DNA from: Xestospongia bergquistia
Lineage: Eukaryota > Porifera > Demospongiae > Haplosclerida > Petrosiidae
DNA: 64,000 bases
Assembly: GCA_963965975.1 (NCBI GenBank)
Contig: OZ014411.1
Span: 15,086,446 to 15,150,445 of the forward strand
Direction: 5' to 3'
The notes beneath the pieces are model-generated. The model saw only the letters and a program-made list of their open reading frames with translations, was not told the DNA's origin and did no database searches. Every line of letters begins with the position of its first letter. Position 1 is the first letter of the stretch. The translations under genes and the position numbers were made by a program. Of this stretch, positions 46,938 to 58,400 are shown piece by piece.

Positions 46938-49900
46938 ATGCCGTCAAAAGAGGCGTCTCTGTTGAGAAAATATTTCGACAAATTAGTCAGTGCTATTGCT
47001 AATCCTATACCTCTAGCTGATGCTCTGTATTCTCGTGAGATAATAGACAAGTCAACACAACTTGATGCAGCTATTCAGAGCAAGAACGTTCGGGATCGAT
47101 CTAGCAAGTTGTTATCGGATATTGAACGTTTCTTGGAGAGTGAACCCGACAAATTTGAAACAGTTTTGTCCATTTTTAGAGAACATCTAACTACAGAAAC
47201 CTTGTTAAATGAAATTGAAGGAAAATACTATGAAATAAAAGGTAAGCCACACCCACAGTTGACTTTCCCACTCACCTTACTTCAACAATACTTTCCAGTA
47301 GCATGCCCCAGTGGATTGCAATGTATGTCACTGTAACATGAGATAATAACAGATAGACTATCTTAGAACAAATTGAATATTAAAATATTAAAAATTTTGG
47401 TCTTAAAATTAGCAATTATCTACACTTTCGAAATGTGGGATTTTAGTAAAAATGCTTTGTTCTACAGTTTCAGATTTAGCCTATTTCTTACCAGACTTTG
47501 TATCCGTACTTACATGACAAAGACATAGATCACATGATCATTACTTTGTAGCTTTAATTACATGTGGTCATAGTTGTCAAGAAAGAGAAATCTTGAGACT
47601 TATAAGCTATTTGGCCATTGAAAATGACTTTTATGAGCTATTAGGTGTGGTAAAGATATCATAGGGACACCTCCGCTACTACTGCAGCAAGGGTTCAGCA
47701 CTTTAGTGCTTTTTTTTTAATTAGTGTTTGTAAGTTTGATTACCAATACTCATTTCTTAGAAATACATTAATACTGATATTGATAGCAATATCAGTATTG
47801 ATGAAATACTATGACATAATCATCAATAAAGTAATAACAAAGATCATATTGTGGTTGTATGAATTATAATTGTAGCTGAAGTGTGTTTAGCTAAATTGCT
47901 GAAAACTAGATGAACATTATTTATATATGGGACTGACCCTTTATTTTTATAATTAAATTTCAAATTTAATGACTTATAACTAGTAATTATGATTATTAAT
48001 CATATTCATATGTAGTTCACTTGAAGGTAGTATTGTTTGTTCTTTTGTTTGTTTAGATAGCAAAATAAATAATGAAAATGAAGTGAGACAAAGAAAGAAA
48101 CAAAAAATAGAACAAGAAGGTGAGTAATACATTGTAATAACAAACAATGGTCTAGTTATAGCACATGCCAATTGATACTTAATTCAAATATGTGAGTCAC
48201 TCGTGAGTTAACTTGAGAAACAAATGAGGCCGTAACTTCATATTTGCAAGTACCAATGATGATTACCACACATGAATAGATCTATGAATCCCTCCCAATA
48301 GGAAATGAACAGAAAACAACTTTTTGTGAGCAATAATGACTTAATGTTTGTTTAATAGTTAGTCTAGTCTATTTTATGTCACACGTAACTGGTAAAGGCT
48401 AGCATTTGAAGCAAACTATCATCAAATCTTTGACTCAACAAGTGTTGGTTTGGCTCAATAGAACACTTCACCTTTCATGCACAAAGTTCACATAAAGATA
48501 AAGATCACTTAGACAAACTCTACTACTGCATTTGAAGTTTTCTTGGATGCAGAAGCATGTTAATCAGACTTTTACTTCTCATATGCGAGTATTCTAACAT
48601 TACATGTGACATTGATGAATCTGCTAAAATTTCCCAAGTTGCTATATTAAACCCTAGAAAAATTTCTACCACAATATAATAACTTTTGCCAACACCTAGA
48701 GTACATGAGTACGGGAGCATATATTGTTATGTGAGTGTAGACCCTCCTATCTATTATTCACTTGTAGGGGATACATCTGACAAGACTAATATAAGAAGAG
48801 TTTTTCATATAATTACCACATTTAAACTATTTCACCAATGACATTTATTTGTAGATGAACAGGGTGAAGATGATACTGATGATAATAGTAACTTTTCATG
48901 TTGGCCTGCAGTGAAGGGTGTCGGTGCTGTTATGTTGGTATCGCTGGTCATCTGGATTATCTGTATGGTAGGATATAGCTTTCTAGGTATGGAAATATTG
49001 ATGACATATTATCATAACGTTATTACTAGGGTTGTCTTAAATGTACTGATAGTTCACTGGAATTTCTTAAGTAATGTTTTTCAAAGTCTTCATATTGTCT
49101 TGCACACATCTTATGTTAGCAATCTTTGATCGTTTTAAGGAGTTTTTTAGTGACCAGCTTAATAATTACAGGATGATTTTTATAGCTATAATCTTGTTGA
49201 ATCGATTTATCAACTTTTCCCTTTTGTGTTCATGCCTTTATTACTAGTTACTGGATTATAGCATTAGACTATTAGTATTTGGCTTTATAGTTATTTCTTT
49301 GTTTAGCTTTCAATATTTATAATGAGGCGAATCCTACTATTTCTAAGTCACCAGAATATACTTCACATCCCTCATCAGGTGTGATCCTTTATATTCTAAT
49401 TTACTATAATAACATAGTCTAATGATAGGTTATATCTTAAGCCTGTATTATTAATTTATTATAATAATTTTAGTGATTTTAGGGACTACCCCTTACTACT
49501 AGTAATTGTTAAAATTTGTTCACATTAAACTTTATTTTCATTGTTGAAAGTAAGTTTAATAGGTCACAACTGATAATCTGAACATTTTAAATTTAATAAG
49601 CTTAATTGAGATACTAATGGTTAAACAAAAATTAATGACCATTATTCTCATTTTATAGGTTCTTGTCATCACATTAATCCTTCAACAGCATATGAAGAGC
49701 TATATACAGAGATTGCAGATGCTAAAATGTTTGGTATTCACTTAGGCTTGCCTAAAGTGAAGATGGACATCATTGAAAGAGAGAATCGTTCAGAAAGAGA
49801 AAGACTACTTGAAGTATTGCATACTTGTAATGACCTCAACTTATGTTTATGTTGGGAAGATATTGCTCAAGCATTAGTTAAATACGGCAATGTCCGCAAG

Positions 49901-49948
49901 GCAAAGGAAATAGAGAACAAATACATTACAATTGAAAACAAGAACTAG
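46938..49948 (+). CDS. CARD-TM-DD 2: CARD-like, membrane segment, death domain, 286 aa
   Basis: Five exons (46938-47241, 48057-48119, 48855-48986, 49307-49378, 49659-49948), every intron phase 1, total 861 bp in frame. Residues 8-98 form a CARD-like domain (KYFDKLVSAIANPIPLADAL, SSKLLSDIERFLESEPDKF, TVLSIFREHL). A basic linker (RQRKKQK), then an acidic linker, lead to one membrane segment (VGAVMLVSLVIWIICMVGYS) around residue 150. The last ~85 residues are a death domain (HLGLPKVKMDIIERE, RLLEVLHTC, CWEDIAQALVKYGNVRKAKEI). It starts 82 bp after CARD-TM 1 stops, so the two are tandem duplicates that differ after the membrane segment. Two death folds on opposite sides of one membrane segment are puzzling, but the membrane exon (132 bp) can be skipped in frame. 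Death domain firm; CARD probable. Confidence 0.8.
47242..48056. other. CARD-TM-DD 2 intron 1
   Basis: 815 bp, AT-rich. It contains a short perfect inverted repeat near 47771-47805 (TACTGATATTGATAGC/AATATCAGTATTGATG type). No exon was recognised. Confidence 0.5.
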
Positions 49949-51379
49949 TTTATATCTTATTTTCTAGATAAAATGTAATATTTGAAGAAGTTATGAAATT
50001 TATTACGTTTTTATTTTAAAAATCAGTTAAAAATAGTTAATAATAATTTAGTAGTTATTGTAACTATGAATGATCTAATCACTATAATACTAATCACTAT
50101 AATACTCAGTATAGATAGGGTTAATAATATACAGAGACAGTAAACAATGATACTACATCAAATGGCTGCATTTTCTATGGTTTCCCATGATTGAAACAGA
50201 TAAGGGAGGGACCTAATTTTCACATTTTCGATTACATTTCTTTCATGAAACAATCATGTTTCCAACACTGTTTCATCAAATCAGAAATATCATGATTTCA
50301 TTTGTGGAAATCAATAAGGAAATGTACGTTATATTTAGTATAGAAAATGTCTAATTGCCAATTTAGCTTTTAGTATTTGTACACAAACTTTTAGTAAATA
50401 AATGACATTATAACAATTATAATTTCATCATTATAACTGTTTTCAAGTGTAGTACATGAAATACTACATCTTCAATTAGAATAATAATGCAATTATCAGT
50501 ATCAATGGAATAGACACACAGACAAAGTAATCTCTCTGAAGGTTATTCTTTACTCTGTATTGAGAATGCATTCCAATAATTGTTACTAGAATGAAGTGTT
50601 TATATAAGCTATGATAACATTTGTAATTGAACAATAGTGCATTAAAATTCGCTTACTGGAGGATAACTATATATAATATTGGTATATATATATATATATT
50701 GTACTAGTACTATATATATTGAGTTATATAGTACTAGTGATTTCTGTGTTGATGTATGTAGTAGGTGATATGTATATTGATATATATGGTACTATATTGT
50801 GATATCTATATTGATATATAATATTATAGTATTAGTGGTACATATAGTGATTTTTATTACAGCATTCTTGTTATTAGCTCATTGCAATTTGTATTATAAT
50901 GAACTACTGACTATTATAATTATAACTGGACTGTTTTTTTGTCATGTTTAATATACTTTTGCTATACAATGAAATATTTTTACATCTTAGACATAACATT
51001 GGTATATGATGTTAGCACTGCATATACTCCATCATGATAACAAGTTGTCCAACTATAGCTATCTTAAATTGAAATGTAAAGACAGTAGGTATGACTAACT
51101 AATCCATTGAAAAAAGATACAAAATGCACTAACAGGCATTATAATTTAAGAGGAAATCATGAAAAAAATTATGACTTCACATAAGTCATCAATGTTATTA
51201 TTATAATTTTATCTTATTGACATGTCAATGATTGGTAGTGCTGATTATTAAAAACATATTCATGTGATTGAGTTATGACAATGACAGACTAGCAAATATA
51301 ATATAAACTGCATTGTATATTATAATGAACAACACTTGTGGGTTGTTCCAGTTGACAAAGTAACTATTGGATCCAAGAA
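49949..51379. other. Intergenic spacer with TA-rich palindromic repeats
   Basis: 1.4 kb between the death-domain gene and the beta-helix gene, both plus. A 15-bp direct repeat (TAATCACTATAATAC) occurs twice near 50078-50106. Around 50680-50860 lies a degenerate array of TATATTGATATATA and GTACTAGTAC-like palindromes. The promoter of the next gene must lie near its right end. Confidence 0.6.
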
Positions 51380-54300
51380 ATGGTAAGCAATTTGGTTCTA
51401 GTATATTACATTTTCTATTTCATTTAGAGAGCTATCAATAGTTATCTATTCTATGTAATTCTACTTGTGATTACTCCTGTGTTAAGATGTTCCTGTAAAG
51501 AACTCTATGTATCAGCTGTTGATGGAGCACCTTGTCCAAGCAACACCATCCCTTGTAACGAACTTGCCTTCTACACTAACAATTCTGAGTTCTATTTCAC
51601 TCATGATACTATTTTCTATTTCCTGGAGGGGATTCACTCACTTGAACAGGAGGTGCTAATTTTTGGAGTGAGTAACATAACTTTACAAGGGCTAGGAGAA
51701 ATGGTGCAGGGTTTTCATGAGACAGTGATGGAATCTACTGTTAAAATAAATTGTTTTGGAGGTAGTTCTGCCATAGTATTTTTAAACTCAAGTAATGTCA
51801 CTATAAAAGGCTTAACTATATCTGAATGCAGTATAAATGCTAACTTGATTAATCTTAACAACTTTTATTCCCTATATTATGATATAAGAGTTGCATTAGG
51901 CTTCTTTGAAACATATAATGTCTCTATTAGTAATTGCTCTATTCAAAACAATACTGGTATTGGACTGATCTTACTCAATGTTTTTGATGTGACCATTACT
52001 TCGTCTTTCTTTTCCAACAACAAAGTACAAGGAAACGTTTATGTAGTAAACAATAATCCTGCCTCATGTCTTCAAACAAATGTAACACAAGTCTACAAGT
52101 TAAACATTTCTGATTCCTACTTCTCGTTTGGTGAAGGATCACTTCAAGCATCAGGTCTGACTATCATTCTACAACAAAATTGTGCTTACAAAGTTGATAT
52201 CACTTTAATAAGGGTAACAGCTTATGGTAATACTGGGACTAGCCAAGCTAACATTGCTTTTTCTACCACTAATACAGTACTGTTTTATTCACTTTTTCTT
52301 GATTCAGTAGTATCAAGTCAAGGAAAAGCTAATGACGGTGAAGGAGGAGGTATGGCAATTGATATTGGATTGAAGAGTGATTCGTCTGAATGTTCTTGTT
52401 CATACAAATCTCCTTCACAAGAAGCTACACCAATAAGAGTACAAAACAGCCAGTTCTTTGAAAATACTGCCTTTGTTGGTGCTGGGTTCAAGCTGTCCAC
52501 AAAAAGAACAGGAAATTTGACAATAAAACAAGAGTTTGTAATAGAATCTTGTCAGTTTCATGATAATATAGGCTATAATGCTGGAAGTGGTGTCTACATA
52601 ACTCAAATAGAAATATTGCCTTTTAATTCTCCACTTTTATTCATCTTGACAAATTTGACCATTAACAACAACATAATTCTTGACCTAGAAAAGTCATGTG
52701 CTATGTTTCTTTATGGTGTAGAGCTGGCTACCATCCATAATATACAATTGTTTAATAATAGCGACACTGGTCTCATTGTTTATGATTCTACTGCTAATTT
52801 TTCTGGTTTTTACAATAAGATTTACAACAATAATGCCACTCGTGGAGGTGGTATTGCTGTTTATGGTAGATCCTATCTGATCATTTCTAATGAGACAAGC
52901 ATTGAATTCCTTAATAACCATGCTTCAAAAGTAGGAGGTGGAATTTACATCAACACAAAGTCCCCATATATAAATATCTGTGTTGTTCAATTTTCATACC
53001 TTCAAGAGGATGTGGTTCCTGATACTCGTTTGTATTTTTTTAATAACACAGCTGGAACTGCTGGATCAGCAATATATGGTGGTAAGCTTGAATATTGCAG
53101 TAATTATTTTGAGAGCTCATTAAATCAGATGACATCATCTTTGTTATATCAATTTGTCAATGTAACCAATCAACCTGGATTATCAGTTATATCATCAGAT
53201 GCAATTCATATTTGTTTTTGCACCAATGGCTTCCCAAATTGCTCTCATACTTTCCAAACAATGACCTTGTCAGCTTATCCTGGAGATAATATTAATATTC
53301 CACTTATTGCTACTGGACAAACAGGAGGTGTCACACGAGGTATTGTCTCGATATTTACATCAAGTAATACACAAGTGTTCAATATACCTCCCTCATGTAC
53401 TAACATCAATTATACTATCACTAACATTGGCGATAATAACGTATCATACATTAACATATCAATTGATCTAGCAAATAGAAACCTAGATAGTCCAAATCAA
53501 TTTTTGACAGTTAATGTTTCCATTCTTCCATGTCCTCCTGGTTTTTCAATCTCCCCAGAAAGTGGTATATGTGACTGCTCTCCTGTTTTAGTTAATTCTG
53601 CCATACAAGTTGCGTGTAATATCACAACAAATGTTTTAGTTAGGGAGGGAGACTCTTGGATAGGTTACAATGAACAAGATCGTTGTGTTATAATCCAAGA
53701 AGAATGTCCATTTGACTATTGTAAAACATCTACTGTTGCTTTTGACATTACTGTATCTGATTCTCTATGTGCTCTTAATAGGTCTGGATTACTCTGTGGA
53801 CAATGTGCTAATGGACTCAGTCTCATGTTAGGTTCCAATCAATGTGGAGAATGTACTAATAGTTACTTAGCTCTTATCATTCCATTTGCTGTGGCTGGTA
53901 TAGTACTGGTAGCTTTACTTACAAGTCTGAATTTGACGGTATCAACAGGGTCAATTAATGGACTCATATTCTATGCTAACATTGTGAAAATTCATGAAAC
54001 AGTTTTCTTTCCAAACACATCAGTACCATTTCTGAAACAATTTATTGGATGGCTCAATTTAGATCTGAGTATACCAGTTTGCTTTTATGATGGTATGACA
54101 GCTTATCATAAGATTTGGCTTCAGTTTGTATTTCCTTTCTATCTATGGGCTATCATAGGACTCATTATTTTCCTTTCTCATTACTCTCAGAGAATTTCAA
54201 AAGTAATGGGAAGGCATTCTATATCTGTTCTAGCTACAGTTTTTCTACTTTCTTTTACTAAATTATTTCGAACATGTATTCTTGTCTTTCAAATTGACTA

Positions 54301-55090
54301 CTTGGAGTGTGGAGTCAAACATTTATCAGTTTGGGGAGTTGATGCCAATGTACCATACTGGAATCCTCCACATTTGATCATGACCCTGTTTGCTCTCTTT
54401 GTAACTTTTTTTCTCATTTTACCTTACACTTTACTACTTCTCTTCAGTCCACTTATTGAAGGCTATTTCTCACGTTATCGATGCTGCAAGGGATGGATTA
54501 AACTTAAACCATTATTTGATGCTTACAATGGTCCTTACAGAGATCGCTATCGGTTCTGGACAGGACTTCTATTGCTTGCCCGACTTGTACTTGTACAAGT
54601 CTTTGCCTATAATACAGATACTACAACAACTAATATTGCTATCATTATAACCACAGCTATTTTGTTTACCATCAGTAACCTCTCGTCAGGACTCTACCAG
54701 AACAAAATTAATGATTTTCTTGAATGTTGGTTCCTTCTTAATGTGATCATCATTGCAGCAACAAGTGTCAGTGAGAAAACACACAATGCTGCATTAGTAT
54801 CTGTAATAATGGCTTTCTTAATATTTATGGTCTTAGTTATATGTCACTTTGTGGTACGAATTGGACTATATCCCAAATTGCATTCTTGTTTAATGGCATT
54901 TTATCATCAACACATCAAGACACACTTTCAACAAAGACAAACATCTACAAATGTCAATATGTTGGGCAACAAACCTACTCTGTCACATGAAAGGTTTGAG
55001 TTATTTCAGGAAGGTAGTGTGTATGTATCAAGAAGAAGAGAGACTTTACTAAATATTAAGGAATCGGGCTACATGCAAACTCCACAATGA
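51380..55090 (+). CDS. Beta-helix ectodomain, multi-pass membrane protein, 1221 aa
   Basis: Exon 1 contributes only the ATG (51380-51382), followed by GTAAGC; exon 2 starts at 51428. The join gives MRAINSYLFYVILLVITPVL, a signal peptide that a start at 51467 would lose. Residues about 25-690 hold beta-helix-like turns (SNITLQGLGEM, SNVTIKGLTISEC, YNVSISNCSIQNNTGIGL, GGIAVYG, GGGIYIN) and many N-glycosylation sequons. A Cys-rich stalk follows (CPPGFSISPESGICDCS, SGLLCGQCANGLSL). From about residue 815 there are roughly eight hydrophobic segments (IIPFAVAGIVLVALLTSL, LWAIIGLIIFLS, VLATVFLLSFTKLF, LFALFVTFFLILPYTLLLLF and others). A Ser/Thr-containing cytosolic tail ends the protein. I know this architecture as a poorly characterised family expanded in sponges; receptor-like function is inference. 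The 3.66-kb exon contrasts with the finely split neighbours. Confidence 0.85.
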
Positions 55091-55450
55091 CTAATAAGTT
55101 GCTGACAGTTTTAAGTATACTTGAATGTTATGAAAATTTAGATCATGTCTACTGATATTTTAAATACAATTTATACAATTGTGTCTATTTACTGTTTCTA
55201 ATTAATCAATTATGATTTGAATAATAAATAGTGCCACTTTGACTGGTTTATAACATTATGTGTTACCTTAGCAGTCTAGATCACTGATATATGGTATAGT
55301 ATCAAGTTTTCAATAATAGTCAGGCTAACTATTTATGAAGTCATCAAAAACAAACCAAATGAAAACAAACAATATTGTATTATATTAGGACAATAATAAC
55401 AAACCACAAAACAATTCTCAAACAGCAAAATATTATACTAAGTAGTGGTT
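55091..55450. other. Convergent spacer
   Basis: 360 bp of AT-rich DNA holding the 3' ends of the beta-helix gene and the integrin gene. No other feature was seen. Confidence 0.6.
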
Positions 55451-58400
55451 CTAATTTTGCAATTCAGTATTCTCTTTGTTTTCTTTTTCTTCACTTCTGG
55501 TGGTCCCAGACTTAGTTGATCCTCCCTCTTGTGGATTATTACCAAACGGGTTTTGAGCAAACTGTTCAAAGTCATCATCAACCTCAGTACGTTCTTTCTT
55601 TTTGAACTTTTTTCTTTGAAAAAATCCAAACTATTTGCAAAATACTTTCTTGTATAATAATAAAGTAGAACTTACACAATATAATATGACACCAACAATG
55701 ACAACAATGATGATAGCAGTAACAAGAGGAGCTACAATGGCATACCATGGAAGTGAGGCCTGTCCAACTTGATCCTGAGCATAGACTAACTCTACATAAT
55801 TCTGGAAGTGGGAAGGAAATTAATACATTGAGAAGTAGGAGATGACATACTGTGCCACTATTGACAGGATTAAGAGGAATGGTGATACCATCAGTGATAG
55901 TAAAATTAGCAAACGCTCTCAAAGAGTACATACCTGTTTTGTCCTAATGATAAAAAAAGAAATTAATATATTTATTCATTGTCTTGTATTTATACATACA
56001 CCAAAAAATCTTTCATCCACATAGCCTTTAATATTAATAGATATAGTACCACTACTAAATGATGTAACATTGCATCTCACAGGAATACAACCATCAGTAG
56101 ATTGAGAACAGTCCTAAAAGCAAGAAAACTATTTAGTGAAATCAGTTGACTAATGTACCACATTAAATGTTTGATCTTGTCTACGGCTACGAAAGATACC
56201 ACCATGCCACAAAACTGGAGCTGGGACAAGTCTCCGGCGACGTTTTCTAGATGTTAGCTGATATTTTTGTGGATTGAGGTTAGATTCATCACAATTTATA
56301 TCTGAATCTTGAATTTGCTGAAACAATTAAGTAAGAAATACATTGACAATAACATAATTATAATACCAAACTAGCAGGATAGTAATAATAGTTGTCACCA
56401 GTTTCATCTGAATAAGAAGGTATTAAAATATCTAAAATTCCACTAATAATTGGCGATGGACCCTTGTTTTGAAAACTGACAGACAATATCAATTCACTGC
56501 CTAAATTACTAGCAATGTTGTTCACAGTTGGAGTCCCATTACCATAATACACCCTATGATTACTTGAATATAACCTAATACAAATGTAATTCATAACATA
56601 ACACTATATTTCTTACAAGGTCACAGTAAAGTTTGAGGCAGCAACTACAGGTATAACTGCTATTTTGTGGTTATTGTTCTCATTAGCATCCATACTATAG
56701 TTTCTGTATGGAACAATTATTGATATTGGTACATGAATATCCCCCTCATCTCCACGTAGACTAGAACTGACTACTTGCAAGTTTAAGAAGATCAAGGAGC
56801 TACCATCGTTTTGTTTCAGTGGAGTTTTGATGTTAAAGCATTCATAAAATGCATGGGTGATATTACTTGGAGTTGAGTCATTACAATTTATGAAACGCTG
56901 GTAAAGATATAGTGTTGGTTAACAAATGTACAGAAAGAGAGAGAGAGAGAGAGTGTGTGAGAGAGTTACATACAGCTTGGAATTCACTTACAGATTGGGG
57001 AAAGACTCCTAGAAATTCAAAGATTCTTGGAATGATAAATATGAAGTAGACATTGAATGCATCTTCCATATTATTGGAGTAATTTAGATATACAGAAATT
57101 CTCTCTATAGCTCCTACTGAGAGATGAGTCTGATTAATGTACTGTTGACCACTCTGAGCTCTGTTATCAATAAGTTAGTTATAATAAATAATTCAGTTAT
57201 CTTACAGATAAGTTACGTTAACAATTGTAAGTTTAACATCAGATCTACATACATCATCAGGTCCACATTCTCTAGCAAAAGGTATCTATGAACAAACAGA
57301 TCTAGATGACTACAACTTTTAATGTAGCTAGCTAGTAGATGGTTTTCTTACTTTAACATCAAAAGGTGAGGCATCAATTACAGGTTTATGAGACAAGTCT
57401 AATGGGAGATCATTGGTACTGATAACTTCATCATCTCGAGGAATCTGCTGAAGTTCTGCTCTTAAATAAACATCATCAACATTATTAGAATTCTATGATA
57501 AGTGTCAAAAAATAGTAGTGGTCACAAAATTATCTGTATTATAAATACCTTGACATAAACAGTGACATTATCACATACTAACTGATTAATACCAACAAAA
57601 GTGATGTTTCTTGTAATAGATCTTTTTGTCAAAGAAAAGTCAAAAAATAGTCGATATGCTGCATTGTTTTTAGGAATTTCTTTTACTAAATATTTAGTAT
57701 CTGAGTGAGAGGAGGTTATATAAATATTGAGGCACTAGGAAAAAATCCACTCACTAAATCCTGACACTAAACCTTTGCCTTGATACTCTGAACATATAGT
57801 TACAATAAAACTGTATGGAAAAGTAAGCTACATAATAAATACTACAAATTACTTACCAAGTAACAGGATCACTACTGGGATGACTACAATTATTATTATC
57901 CTGTTTGATCTCATTAACAAGAACATTCATGCTAATATTAGCAACAGCTACTGGTATTGCACGTAGTACAAACACAGCTTGAGACTCATGTGCACCAACT
58001 ACAAGATCTGAACAATGATATTATTAACATTATATATATAATCATTTTTATGTGTATGCACATACCTCTATATTGATTTTGATCAACATCTGTATTGCCA
58101 GAGAGGGAAAATCCAAATGAACTTATAGATGTAAGGTTAGATATTTGATTGACTACACTAGATCCATTAATACGCTAAATAACCAAACAAATTATGTATA
58201 CGGTATCATCTCAGCAAATTAGCAATTTTAAATACCTGCTGAATTGTTGTATTGATGATTGAACCTTTGTCATCCAATTCTTGACCATGAAATATATAAA
58301 CCATACCACCCTCTTCATAAGGTGCACTAATTGCAATGTCTAAAAAAGAGAAAGTTTGCATATATTAGAGAGAGAGAGAGAGGGAGAGAGATTTACCTTC

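Noticed and set aside
51467-51469. GTG at 51467 as start of the beta-helix protein
   Set aside because: GTG initiation is not expected in an animal gene. The spliced ATG at 51380 gives a complete signal peptide.
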